36,662 nt of DNA from contig CAIUSV010000078.1 of assembly GCA_903901915.1 (NCBI GenBank), forward strand, positions 1-36,662. Reading direction: 5' to 3'. The notes below the pieces were generated by a model. It ran no database searches. It saw only the letters and a list, made by a program, of their open reading frames with translations, and was not told where the DNA came from. This document shows positions 17,085 to 25,482 of this stretch, piece by piece (positions within the stretch are counted from its first letter, which is position 1; the number at the start of each line of letters is the position of its first letter). A program made the translations under genes and the position numbers. This stretch comes from an uncultured Rhodospirillaceae bacterium (GTDB lineage Bacteria > Pseudomonadota > Alphaproteobacteria > Rhodospirillales > Magnetospirillaceae).

Positions 17085-17266
17085 TCCGCGACCTGCTGCG
17101 CGCCGCCTTTCCCGCCGCGGGGGAATCGCCCCGCCTGTTTCCCTGGCTGCTGCTGCTGGGGCTGCGGTTCCTGACGCGGCCGCGGGCGATGGCGGCGATG
17201 GTCAAGGCGGTCAAGGCCGCCCGGCGGCGCGAAGCCGTGAAGAATGACCTCTACCCCCTATGGTGA
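17081..17266 (+). CDS. Small amphipathic protein, function unknown
   Basis: A 61-residue protein with no recognised family. Its ATG overlaps the stop of the preceding SGNH gene (ATGA), and its own stop lies 4 bases inside the next gene, whose ATG is at 17260, so translation of all three appears coupled. That makes a real gene likely despite its size. Residues about 19-31 are hydrophobic (LFPWLLLLGLRFL), perhaps a membrane-associated helix. Residues 34-54 are alanine and lysine/arginine rich and could form a basic amphipathic helix, and the chain ends NDLYPLW. It might be a partner or membrane tether for one of its neighbours (inference). Confidence 0.6.
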   Translation: MIRDLLRAAFPAAGESPRLFPWLLLLGLRFLTRPRAMAAMVKAVKAARRREAVKNDLYPLW

Positions 17267-18453
17267 AGCCTCTCCTGCAACGCCTTGCCCGCCTGCTGGT
17301 CAAGACCGTCGCCGTCACCCTCGTCCTGCCGCTGTTGTGGCTGATCGAGCCGTTCCGGCGGTTGCGCTTCACCCACCTGTGGTGCGCCCGTTTCGGGCCT
17401 TTGGCCTTCAACACCCATCTGTGGGTCGGCAACCGGACGCTGAACGGGCCTGAACACTCCACCACCCGGATATTCTTCGGCGCCAAGCCGGTCAATCGCC
17501 AGCTTTTCGACATGTGGAAACGGGTGCTGCCCATCGTCGAAAGCCGATGGCTGTCGGCCTTCTTCCACTATGGCGGCACGGTCTTGTCCGACAGCCGGTT
17601 CTTTGCCCCGCTGCCGCAGGAGTTCCACAATCACCGCGCCATCTCCGTCCAGCCGGTGCTGTCCTTCGACGCCACCGACGAGGCGCGCGGCCGCGCCGTC
17701 CTGGCGGAAATGGGACTGCCGGCCGACGCCGGCTGGGTCTGTTTCCAGGCCCGCGATCCCCTCTACCACCAATTGCGCGGCTTCGGCGACAGCGGCACCG
17801 AGCGCAATTGCCGGATCGAGAACTATCTGGCGGCGGCGGCCGAAATCGTCGGACGCGGCGATTTCGCCCTGCGCATGGGGGCGGTGGCGGAACGCCCGCT
17901 GCCCGACGGCCTCGATCCTCGGATCATCGATTACCCGGTGCGGTTCCGCAGCGATTTCGCCGATATCTACCTGCTGGGAAAATGCCGGTTCTTCCTCTGC
18001 TGCGGCACCGGATCGGAATCGGTGCCGCCGCTGTTCGGCGTGCCGGTCGCCCGGGCCAACTCGCTGCCGCTGCGGCCGGTGCCGCAGGGGCGGCGGGGGC
18101 TTTACATTCCCAAGCTGATCAGGGATACGGCCAACGGGGAAATCCTGCCGTTTTCCGCCTGTGAAAAGCTGGGCGCCTATGTTTACGATGATCGCGCCAA
18201 GGCCCGGTTGTGGGAATATCCCGGCGGCCTCGACACGCTGGGCGTGGTCGCCGAGGAGAACAACGAGGACGATATTCGTGATCTCTGCCTCGACATGTAC
18301 GGCGTCATCGAAGGGCGTGCCCCCGATCCCGAGGCGGCGCGCCTGCAAACCGAATACAAGCGGCGTTTCCTCGGTCATGTCGACAGCGTCGACTTCATGC
18401 CCGATCTGGCGCCAAGTTTCGTCCTTCGCTATCGCCACCTGATCGAGACATGA
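17260..18453 (+). CDS. TIGR04372-type putative glycosyltransferase
   Basis: A 397-residue protein matching the layout of the TIGR04372 family. It has a hydrophobic N-terminal segment (about 16-28), a central WVCFQARDPLYHQ followed by RNCRIENYLAA, then FALRMGAVAERPLP and VIDYP-type strands, and CRFFLCCGTGSESVPPLFGVPV, resembling a GT-B donor site. Family members are putative glycosyltransferases with undefined chemistry. The start ATG overlaps the end of the 61-residue protein gene by 7 bases, and the stop overlaps the next gene in ATGA, so it sits inside a coupled operon. The substrate is unknown. Confidence 0.68.
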   Translation: MVKPLLQRLARLLVKTVAVTLVLPLLWLIEPFRRLRFTHLWCARFGPLAFNTHLWVGNRTLNGPEHSTTRIFFGAKPVNRQLFDMWKRVLPIVESRWLSAFFHYGGTVLSDSRFFAPLPQEFHNHRAISVQPVLSFDATDEARGRAVLAEMGLPADAGWVCFQARDPLYHQLRGFGDSGTERNCRIENYLAAAAEIVGRGDFALRMGAVAERPLPDGLDPRIIDYPVRFRSDFADIYLLGKCRFFLCCGTGSESVPPLFGVPVARANSLPLRPVPQGRRGLYIPKLIRDTANGEILPFSACEKLGAYVYDDRAKARLWEYPGGLDTLGVVAEENNEDDIRDLCLDMYGVIEGRAPDPEAARLQTEYKRRFLGHVDSVDFMPDLAPSFVLRYRHLIET

Positions 18454-19274
18454 ACCGCCGGTCCATCTCCAACATCGCGCTACCGCCCTTCGACCATCTG
18501 CGGGACCTGCCCGCCCTGGCCGGACTGGGGTTCGGCGGCCTGGAGGTCGCCCCCAGCCGGGTCTGGCGGGACGGCTGGAATGCCGCCGGGGTCGCCGCCT
18601 ATCGCCGCGCCGTCGAGGATGCCGGGCTTCGGGTGGTCGGTCTGCATTCGTTGTTTTTCGATCGCCCCGAGCTGGGACTGTTCAAATCCGCCGAGCTGCG
18701 CGCCCGGACGCTGGAATTCATGGTGGCGCTGTCGGCGCTGTGCCGCGACCTGGGCGGTCGCACCCTGATCTACGGCGGCGGCCGGCGGCGGGGCGAAATG
18801 CCTGCGGCCGAGGCCCGGGCCGAATGCGTAGCCTTCCTGTCCGATCTGCTGCCGCGCATGGAAGACCACGGCACCAGGCTGTGTTTCGAGCCCCTGGGGC
18901 CAAAGGATTCCGACTTCCTCAACACCGCCGCCGAGTGTCGGGCGCTGGCGAACGAGATCGGTCATCCCGCGCTGGGTCTGCAACTCGACGCCAAGGCGCT
19001 GGTGGAGAACGGCGAGACCGGGCCGGAAACCTTCGCCGCCGTCGCCGGGCGGCTTGACCATTTCCATGTCAACGATCCCGGTCTGGTGGTGCCCGGCTCC
19101 ACCGGCGCGGTCGATCACGCCGTGCTGGGTGAACGGCTGCGCGCCATTGGCTATGACGGCTGGGTCTCCATCGAGCAGCGCCAGCTCAGCGCCACCGATC
19201 CCCTCGCCGACGCCGCGACGGGTGCCGCTCTGCTCGACCGCTGCTATGGCGGCGGCGGGGCGAGGCGGCCATGA
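18450..19274 (+). CDS. TIM-barrel sugar isomerase/epimerase family protein
   Basis: A 274-residue (alpha/beta)8 barrel of the xylose-isomerase-like, AP-endonuclease-2 superfamily. The strands carry probable divalent metal ligands in order: CFEPLG (Glu, about 147), QLDAKAL (Asp, about 178), DHFHVNDPG (His) and VSIEQRQ (Glu). Such enzymes isomerise or epimerise free or phosphorylated ketoses and inositol derivatives. The ATG overlaps the preceding stop and its stop overlaps the acyltransferase start (ATGA at 19271), placing it firmly in the operon. It may supply an unusual sugar for the neighbouring glycosyltransferases (inference). Confidence 0.78.
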   Translation: MNRRSISNIALPPFDHLRDLPALAGLGFGGLEVAPSRVWRDGWNAAGVAAYRRAVEDAGLRVVGLHSLFFDRPELGLFKSAELRARTLEFMVALSALCRDLGGRTLIYGGGRRRGEMPAAEARAECVAFLSDLLPRMEDHGTRLCFEPLGPKDSDFLNTAAECRALANEIGHPALGLQLDAKALVENGETGPETFAAVAGRLDHFHVNDPGLVVPGSTGAVDHAVLGERLRAIGYDGWVSIEQRQLSATDPLADAATGAALLDRCYGGGGARRP

Positions 19275-20296
19275 CGCCTCCACCCTACCTCTTCCTCGGC
19301 GGCTTCCGGGTGGCCCTGGCACTGTGCGTGTTCATCGCCCATGCCGATGCCAGCGCCGGCTGGGCCGCGACCATCACCTGGGGCGGACTGGGAGTCTGGC
19401 TGTTCTACACCGTGTCGGGCTATGTCATCGTCTCGGCGCATGAAACCTTCTATCGCGGCAAGGTCGGGGCGTTCGCCGTCAACCGGGCGCTCAGGATCTA
19501 CCCGCTGCTGTGGGTCTGCCTGGGGCTGGCCTGCCTTCAGGTCTGGACGGCGGGCGGCGTCGAGCTGGATCATTGGGGCTTGCGCCAACTGCTGCTGGCG
19601 CTTTCGGTGATCGGCGGCTTTGCCGATGACCGCGCCTGGGCGCCGCTGCCGCCCGCCGCCACCCTCAGCATCGAGGCGTTGTTCTACGTTGCCTCGGCGC
19701 TGACCATGGCGGTGGCCGAGCGCGCCGGGCGCCGAAGGGGGCTGGTGCTGTACCTGATCGGCCTCGGCTGCCTGGGCGCCTATGTGCTGGTCGAGATGAC
19801 CCATTCCCATTACCGCTTCTTCGGCGGATTGCGCTGGTCGCCGCTGTTCCTGCTGGGCGCCATGATGTTCTACGCCCAGCGCGCCCGCTTTCGCGCCGCC
19901 GAGACGGTGCTGCTGGTCCTGGCGCTGGTCGCCTGCGTGCATCTGCTGCTGTCGCTGGGGTCGCCCTCGGCCTGGGCCGGTTTCGCCCTGGAGCCGGTCC
20001 GGCTGCGGACCCTGACCCTGTTCCTGGTCCTGGCGGCGGCCATGCTGGCGCTGGTCCATCTGCGCGTGCCGGCGCGGCTGCATGGCGCCGACATCCTGGC
20101 CGGGGATCTGACCTATCCGCTCTATCTGGTGCATGTGCCGGTGATCCTGGCGCTGGACCACGCCCTGGGCTGGGCCGGCTGGGCCGGCTTCGGGCTGCAA
20201 CTGGTTGCCAGTCTGGCGGCGGCGCTGGTATTGCACCGGCTGGTCGAGGCTCCGTTCGCGATGCTGCGGCGACGTTGGCGTGGTGCCGCCCTGTGA
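19271..20296 (+). CDS. Acyltransferase family 3 membrane protein (OafA-like)
   Basis: A 341-residue inner-membrane protein with about ten hydrophobic helices. The first helix has FIAHADAS with the conserved histidine, followed by GVWLFYTVSGYVI and FAVNRALRIYPLLW, the hallmark pattern of family 3 acyltransferases that O-acylate carbohydrates. Length is typical for the membrane part alone; there is no appended SGNH domain. Several bacterial members carry such an SGNH domain fused at the C-terminus. Here a separate SGNH protein is encoded in the same operon (15915), so the two may work as a split pair (inference). It overlaps the preceding gene by four bases. Confidence 0.88.
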   Translation: MTPPPYLFLGGFRVALALCVFIAHADASAGWAATITWGGLGVWLFYTVSGYVIVSAHETFYRGKVGAFAVNRALRIYPLLWVCLGLACLQVWTAGGVELDHWGLRQLLLALSVIGGFADDRAWAPLPPAATLSIEALFYVASALTMAVAERAGRRRGLVLYLIGLGCLGAYVLVEMTHSHYRFFGGLRWSPLFLLGAMMFYAQRARFRAAETVLLVLALVACVHLLLSLGSPSAWAGFALEPVRLRTLTLFLVLAAAMLALVHLRVPARLHGADILAGDLTYPLYLVHVPVILALDHALGWAGWAGFGLQLVASLAAALVLHRLVEAPFAMLRRRWRGAAL

Positions 20297-20335
20297 TCGG
20301 ACCGGGCGGAAATCCAAGAAAACCAGGGTAGGGCA

Positions 20336-20365
20336 TTGACACTTCGGCCCTGCTTCAATTATGGC
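20336..20365 (+). promoter_or_regulatory. Candidate sigma-70 promoter for the second half of the plus-strand run
   Basis: A perfect TTGACA (20336-20341) lies 18 bases before TATGGC (20360-20365) in the 136-base gap between the acyltransferase stop and the SDR ATG at 20433. It is the only sizeable gap in the plus-strand run, consistent with a separate transcription start for 20433-25451. Confidence 0.5.
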
Positions 20366-20432
20366 TGTCGCGCCGGTGTTCCGGCCCGGCCGACAGCGGG
20401 CGTTCGCCTTATCTCCTGATCGCAAGGTTCCG

Positions 20433-21434
20433 ATGAAGATTTTCATCTCCGGCGTCGCCGGTTTTCTCGGCAGCCACATCGCCGACGCCATGATCGCCGA
20501 CGGCCATCAGGTGGTCGGCTGCGACAGCATGATCGGCGGCAGCCTCGACAACGTCCCCGGCGCCATCGACTTCCATCAAGTGGACTGCAACCAGTTCGAC
20601 ACGATGGTGCGACTGACCGCCGACTGCGACGTCGTCTACCACTGCGCCGCCACCGCCTATGAGGGGCTGTCGGTATTCTCGCCGCATCTGGTGACCCAGA
20701 ACGTGTTCAGCGCCTCGGTGTCGCTGTTTTCGGCCGCCATCCACAACCGGGTGAAGCGCATCGTCTTCTGCTCGTCCATGGCCCGCTACGGCGTCAATCA
20801 GGTGCCGTTCCGCGAATCCTACGCCGCCAAGCCCGAGGACCCCTACGGCATCGCCAAGGTGGCGGCCGAGGACGTGCTGCGCAATCTGTGCGGCGTCCAC
20901 GGCATCGATTACACCATCGCGGTGCCCCACAACATCATCGGCCCACGGCAGAAATACGACGATCCCTATCGCAACGTCGCCGCCATCATGATGAACATGA
21001 TGCTGCAAAGCCGACAGCCGATCATCTATGGCGACGGCCAGCAAAAGCGGTGCTTCTCGTTCGTCGATGACTGCGTCTACTGCCTCAAGGAGATGGCGTT
21101 CTCGCCCAAGGTGGTGGGCGAAACCATCAACATCGGCCCCGACGAGGAATTCGTCTCGGTGCTGGAACTGGCCGAGACCATCGCCAACCTGCTGCAATTC
21201 AATCTCGACCCGGTGTTCGTTCCCGATCGGCCGCAGGAGGTCAAGCTGGCGACCTGCGCGTCGGACAAGGCGCGCGAACTGCTGGGCTACCGCACATCGA
21301 TGTCGCTCAAAGACGGGCTTGGGCAGATGATCGACTACATCCGGGCGCGCGGCGCGCTGCCGTTCAAGTATCACCTGGATCTGGAAATCATCAACGACAA
21401 GACGCCCAAGACCTGGTCGCAGCGGCTGTTTTAG
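20433..21434 (+). CDS. NAD-dependent epimerase/dehydratase (extended SDR)
   Basis: A 333-residue extended short-chain dehydrogenase acting on nucleotide sugars. Features are the cofactor loop GVAGFLG (7-13), the strand FCSSMARYG (112-120), the YxxxK pair Y138 and K142 in YGIAK, and the substrate-domain GPRQKYDDPYRNVAA. ATG 20433 is chosen over an in-frame ATG at 20361, because homologues begin at the first strand (MKIFISG) and an AAGG precedes it. It resembles UDP-glucose 4-epimerase relatives but lacks the GalE-specific GGAGYIGSH. The product sugar is undetermined. It leads a five-gene run with small gaps. Confidence 0.85.
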   Translation: MKIFISGVAGFLGSHIADAMIADGHQVVGCDSMIGGSLDNVPGAIDFHQVDCNQFDTMVRLTADCDVVYHCAATAYEGLSVFSPHLVTQNVFSASVSLFSAAIHNRVKRIVFCSSMARYGVNQVPFRESYAAKPEDPYGIAKVAAEDVLRNLCGVHGIDYTIAVPHNIIGPRQKYDDPYRNVAAIMMNMMLQSRQPIIYGDGQQKRCFSFVDDCVYCLKEMAFSPKVVGETINIGPDEEFVSVLELAETIANLLQFNLDPVFVPDRPQEVKLATCASDKARELLGYRTSMSLKDGLGQMIDYIRARGALPFKYHLDLEIINDKTPKTWSQRLF

Positions 21435-21444
21435 GATTGGCGCC

Positions 21445-22188
21445 ATGTGGCTTTCCCAGACCGTCACCGTGGTGTTCCCGGCCTATAACGAGGAACCGAA
21501 CATCGAGACGGCGGTAAAGGACTTCCAGGCCGTCGCCTATGGCGGCGGGCCGATCGTCGATGAAATCGTGGTGGTCGACAACAACTCCCGCGACCGAACC
21601 GCCGAGCTGGCCGCCACCGCCGGCGCCCGCGTCGTCACCGAGACCCGGCAGGGCTATGGCAATGCGTTGCAGCGGGGTCTTCAGGAGGCCACCGGCGAGC
21701 TGGTGGTGCTGTGCGAGCCCGACGGCACCTTCGTCGCCCGCGACCTGATCAAGCTGCTGGCCTATGCCGAGGATTTCGAGATGGTGTGCGGCACCCGCAC
21801 CACCCGCGAACTGATCTGGCAGGAGGCCAACATGGGCTGGTTCCTGCGCTGGGGCAATTATGCGGTGGCCAAGCTGCTGGAGCTGCTTTACGGCACCGCC
21901 TCGCTGACCGATTGCGGCTGCACCTTCCGGCTGATCCGCCGTGCCGCCATCGGGCGCATCAGCGGCGATCTGCATGTGGGCCGGTCGCATTTCCTGCCCA
22001 ACATGGTGATCGCGGCGCACATGAACGGGGTGAGTTTCATGGAAATCCCCGTGACCTACCGCGGCCGCGTCGGCGAATCCAAGATCACCGGCAGTTTCCA
22101 GGGGATGTTCAAGACGGGCTTTGCCATGATCGGCGTCATTCTCGGCATGTGGCCGGCCTATCGGAGCCGCCGCGCCTCGGTACGCTGA
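21445..22188 (+). CDS. GT2-family glycosyltransferase (polyprenyl-phosphate sugar synthase type)
   Basis: A 247-residue GT-A enzyme. It shows the opening TVVFPAYNEEPNI, the DNNSRDRT loop, and CEPDGTF in place of the usual DxD region, followed by the conserved basic RTTRE and CTFRLIRR blocks. The best relatives are dolichyl/undecaprenyl-phosphate sugar synthases (DPM1-like). Short hydrophobic segments near the C-terminus suggest membrane association rather than a full transmembrane domain. A polyprenyl-phosphate sugar would be the donor for a GT-C-fold enzyme, and the next gene encodes a large membrane protein. That pairing is inference. Confidence 0.85.
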   Translation: MWLSQTVTVVFPAYNEEPNIETAVKDFQAVAYGGGPIVDEIVVVDNNSRDRTAELAATAGARVVTETRQGYGNALQRGLQEATGELVVLCEPDGTFVARDLIKLLAYAEDFEMVCGTRTTRELIWQEANMGWFLRWGNYAVAKLLELLYGTASLTDCGCTFRLIRRAAIGRISGDLHVGRSHFLPNMVIAAHMNGVSFMEIPVTYRGRVGESKITGSFQGMFKTGFAMIGVILGMWPAYRSRRASVR

Positions 22189-22219
22189 CCGCCCGTTTCC
22201 CACCCTATGGGGCCGCACC

Positions 22220-24031
22220 ATGCCAAGCCTTTCCGCAGAGTCTTCGCCGCGCCGAACCCGGATCGTCATGGCCGGGCTGATCGGCGTCTGTTCCGTCCTG
22301 CTCACCGTCAAGTATTTCCCCGGGGTGGAAAGCAGCCAGTATTACTCCGGGCTGATCCTCAAGACCCTGCACCCCGAACTGCTGGCCAATGACGGCGCCC
22401 ACGGGGCGCCGTTCTCGGTTACCGGGACGCCCTATCGGCTGTCACTGTATTACCTGCTGCCCAAACTGTTCGGCGAGCTGTGGCTGGATGACCGCTTCGC
22501 CGCACCGTTCTATCTCGCCATGGTGGCGGGCTGCTTCGCCCTGGTCGATCGCATCGCCATGGCCCTGGGAGGGCGCGGCCTGTTCGAGCGGGCGGCCATC
22601 GTGCTGATGTTCGCCAAGGATCACCAGATCCTGGCCAACAAGGTGAATTTCGCCCACGACCCCGACTTCCATCATTCCGCCCTGGCCATGCCGTTCAGCT
22701 TGCTGGTGCTTTGGGCGGCGCTGGCCGGCAGAAGCGTCTGGGTCGTGCTGGGGCTGATCATCCTGCTGGCCGGGGTATCGAGCCAGGTGACGCCGTTCGC
22801 CGCCGCCGTCGGCCTGGGTGCCGTCGCCATCGGCGCCGCCCCACGGCAGCGGCGGCTGGCGCTGGGGCTGCTGGGACTGGGACTGCTGGCCGGGGTGATG
22901 GTGATGGTCGCCGCCGCGCCCCCCGCCGCCGACCGGGTAGAGCTTTGGGATATGCTGGCCGGACCGTGGTACAAGAACATGGCCAATCCGTTCAATACCA
23001 AGCGCGACGGCGTGGTGTTGTCGGTGGTGTGGAACACCCTGTTCCTGCTGCTGCTGGCGGTGGCGCGGTTTTGGCCCGGCGAGGCCACGGCGCCCATGCG
23101 GCGGCTACGCATGATCGCCACCGCATCGTTCGCCCTGTGGCTGGCGGCGGGGCTTTATGTCCAGTTCTCGCCGACGGTGGCTCACTTCCCCCAGCTTCTG
23201 CTGTTCCCCTTTGCCCGCCAGCTCCAGGCGGCCCAGGTGGTGATCTATGTGGGCGCCATGGTGCTGCTGTTCCGCTGGCAGGGGCAACAGCCCAGCCTGG
23301 GCCGGACCATGGCCGCCCTGACGGTATTCGCCGTTCTGCTGGTGGCGGGGCCGGGAAACTACGGGATGTGGGCGGGGATGTTCGCGCTGTCGTCGCTGGC
23401 GGCAGCGGCGGTACTGCATCTGCGGCCTCGCGACGGGGAGACGGCCGGGGGGATGGGCGCCACCGTCGCCAGCCGCTTTCCCGCCCTTGTCGCGACGGCC
23501 CTGGCGCTTGGCGTCGCGGCGATGGGTGCCGACGCCATCCGGCAAAAGGCGCCGGCGTGGTTGATCACGGCGCGGACGGGAATTCACGGCGCTTCGTCGC
23601 AGGCCAAGTGGCTGGGGGTCGCCCGCTATTTCCGCGCCAAGACACCGGTGGACGCGGTGGTGCTGACCTATCAGGTCGATGTCAACGGCCTGCTGGCGGT
23701 GCGCCGCGAACTGGCGTCGCGCTCCGGACGGGCGATGGCGCCACCGTTCCTGCTCGCCCATGGACTGAAGCTCGACTACTTCCGCTTCACCAAACGGCAA
23801 TTGGATCTAGCCAACGACATCCGCGATACCTGGCAGGCCGGCGATGCCGCCGCCACCGCCGCCGGTCTGGACGAGATCCGCCCCCGGCTTGATTACGTCG
23901 TCATGCCCAGCCCCCAGGCCAGCCTGATGGCCGGCTCCGACTTCCCCTTCGCCCCCGAGGCCACCATCGACGGTTTCACCATCATGCGGCGGGTCAAGGG
24001 CCAGGGCACCGCCATCAACGGGTCGCCGTGA
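22220..24031 (+). CDS. Large polytopic membrane protein, possibly GT-C fold
   Basis: A 603-residue protein with roughly ten transmembrane helices between residues 14 and about 445, then a soluble C-terminal domain of about 150 residues. That shape matches GT-C glycosyltransferases that use polyprenyl-phosphate sugars. No clear acidic DD/DE pair follows the first helix. A conserved-looking NFAHDPDFHHS (about 140-150) is visible in a loop and might bind substrate. It follows the GT2 gene by 31 bases and overlaps the methyltransferase start (GTGA). The family is not identified; an O-antigen ligase or polymerase-like role is a less likely alternative. Confidence 0.7.
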   Translation: MPSLSAESSPRRTRIVMAGLIGVCSVLLTVKYFPGVESSQYYSGLILKTLHPELLANDGAHGAPFSVTGTPYRLSLYYLLPKLFGELWLDDRFAAPFYLAMVAGCFALVDRIAMALGGRGLFERAAIVLMFAKDHQILANKVNFAHDPDFHHSALAMPFSLLVLWAALAGRSVWVVLGLIILLAGVSSQVTPFAAAVGLGAVAIGAAPRQRRLALGLLGLGLLAGVMVMVAAAPPAADRVELWDMLAGPWYKNMANPFNTKRDGVVLSVVWNTLFLLLLAVARFWPGEATAPMRRLRMIATASFALWLAAGLYVQFSPTVAHFPQLLLFPFARQLQAAQVVIYVGAMVLLFRWQGQQPSLGRTMAALTVFAVLLVAGPGNYGMWAGMFALSSLAAAAVLHLRPRDGETAGGMGATVASRFPALVATALALGVAAMGADAIRQKAPAWLITARTGIHGASSQAKWLGVARYFRAKTPVDAVVLTYQVDVNGLLAVRRELASRSGRAMAPPFLLAHGLKLDYFRFTKRQLDLANDIRDTWQAGDAAATAAGLDEIRPRLDYVVMPSPQASLMAGSDFPFAPEATIDGFTIMRRVKGQGTAINGSP

Positions 24032-24681
24032 CCGCCGCCGCGCTGGCCGCGACCGCCCGGCGGTTGTTCACCGACGGGCCGCCGGCATGGCGGCTGCTTC
24101 AGATCTACCGCCCCTACATCTGCCCGTTCGACGTGATCATCGACGCGGTGCCACAGGGGGCGCGGGTGCTCGATATCGGCTGCGGCGGCGGGCTGCTGCT
24201 GGGGTTGCTGGCGGCGGCGGGACGGATCGGCGGCGGCATCGGCTTCGACACTTCGGTCCCGGCGGTGGAATTGGCCCGCGGCATGGCGGGACGCAGCTTT
24301 CCCGGCCGGCTCGACTTTGAGGCGCTGGCGGTACAGGACTCCTGGCCCGAGGGGACGTTCGACGTCGTCACCGCCATCGACGTGCTGCACCATGTGCCGC
24401 CGTCGGCCCAAGCCGGAGTGGTGGCGCAGGCCGCCGCCAAGGTGCGGCCGGGCGGGCTGCTGCTGGTCAAGGACATGGTCACCCGGCCGTGGTGGCGGGC
24501 CGCCGCCAACCACCTGCACGACCTTGTCCTGGCCCGGCAGTGGATCCACACCCCGGAAGGCGGCGACATCGTCGCCTGGGCCGGGGCGGCGGGCCTGGTG
24601 CTGGAGCGCGAGCGCATCGACAATGTTCTGTGGTACGGTCACCGTCTCCAGGTGTTCCGCAAAGGGGGCGTGGCGTGCTGA
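24028..24681 (+). CDS. Class I SAM-dependent methyltransferase
   Basis: A 217-residue Rossmann-fold methyltransferase. Motif I is LDIGCGGGLLLG, motif II-like GFDTS follows, and motif IV region FDVVTAIDVLHHVPP resembles small-molecule methyltransferases. The start is GTG, overlapping the preceding stop (GTGA), and its stop falls 7 bases inside the following SDR gene. In this operon the likely acceptor is a sugar residue or lipid-linked glycan (inference). Nothing indicates the exact position methylated. Confidence 0.85.
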   Translation: MTAAALAATARRLFTDGPPAWRLLQIYRPYICPFDVIIDAVPQGARVLDIGCGGGLLLGLLAAAGRIGGGIGFDTSVPAVELARGMAGRSFPGRLDFEALAVQDSWPEGTFDVVTAIDVLHHVPPSAQAGVVAQAAAKVRPGGLLLVKDMVTRPWWRAAANHLHDLVLARQWIHTPEGGDIVAWAGAAGLVLERERIDNVLWYGHRLQVFRKGGVAC

Positions 24682-25451
24682 GTCCGTTCATCCGACCCGA
24701 CTGGGTGCCGGCGGTGCCCCCGGGGATGCGTATCCTGATCACCGGCGCCACCGGCGGCCTGGGCCGCGCCCTGGTGGCGATGCTGCGCCAGGGGTCGGAG
24801 TGCGTGATCGGAGCGCATGGCTCCGGGTCGGGCCAGGATTTCGAGGCGGCCCCGGGACTGATTGCGCTGCGGCGCCGGTTCGAGGGCGACGACGATTGCC
24901 GCGCCGTGGTCGATGAGTTCGTCCAAGCCTGCGGCGGCATCGACGCCCTGGTGGTGCTGTCGGGGTCGATCCACTATACCGGCCACTGGAAGGACATCAC
25001 CGAGGCCGAGTGGCGGCGCGAACAGGCCATCAACCTGGACCAGCCGTTCTTTCTCGCCCGCGCCGCCATGGCACACATGACGGCGCAGGGCAGCGGCGGC
25101 CGTATTCTGCTGACCGGCACCGAGTCCGCCATTCACGGCGGATCGCCCACTTCGTTTCCCTATGCCGTCGCCAAGCGCGGCACCGAGTGCATGGTCCAGG
25201 GCATGGCCCGCGAGGGAGCGGCACATTCCGTTCTGGTCAACGGCCTCAGGTTCGGCTTCATCGAATCGGGCTTCCACCAGCGCTGGCACCAGCGCACACC
25301 GGCGCAGATGGCCGAGCGCGCGGCCCTGGTGCCGCTGAAGCGCGGCGGCCATGTGGACGAGGCCGCCGCCCTGATGATCTGGCTGCTGTCGGGCTGGTCC
25401 TCGTTCATGACCGGCCAGATGATTCCGCTGACCGGTGGCGACTGGCTTTAA
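24675..25451 (+). CDS. Classical SDR-family oxidoreductase
   Basis: A 258-residue short-chain dehydrogenase with TGATGGLG (23-30), the usual S151-Y163-K167 catalytic set (LLTGTESAIHGG and YAVAK), and a C-terminal LTGGDW. An in-frame ATG at 24489 would add 62 arginine- and proline-rich residues that are only a shadow of the methyltransferase gene. The GTG at 24675 has AAAGGGGG at good spacing and overlaps the preceding stop; an internal ATG at 24726 is the alternative. It ends the plus-strand run, 18 bases from the stop of the opposing operon. The substrate is unknown. Confidence 0.83.
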   Translation: MLSPFIRPDWVPAVPPGMRILITGATGGLGRALVAMLRQGSECVIGAHGSGSGQDFEAAPGLIALRRRFEGDDDCRAVVDEFVQACGGIDALVVLSGSIHYTGHWKDITEAEWRREQAINLDQPFFLARAAMAHMTAQGSGGRILLTGTESAIHGGSPTSFPYAVAKRGTECMVQGMAREGAAHSVLVNGLRFGFIESGFHQRWHQRTPAQMAERAALVPLKRGGHVDEAAALMIWLLSGWSSFMTGQMIPLTGGDWL

Positions 25452-25454
25452 TTT

Positions 25455-25482
25455 GACCGGATTCGGCCGTCAGCCTCCGGTC
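25455..25482. terminator. Candidate hairpin at the convergent operon ends
   Basis: GACCGG (25455-25460) can pair with CCGGTC (25477-25482) around a 16-base loop, just where the plus-strand run and the minus-strand operon meet tail to tail. There is no T-run on either side and the stem overlaps the last codons of the minus-strand gene, so termination here is only a possibility. Confidence 0.25.
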
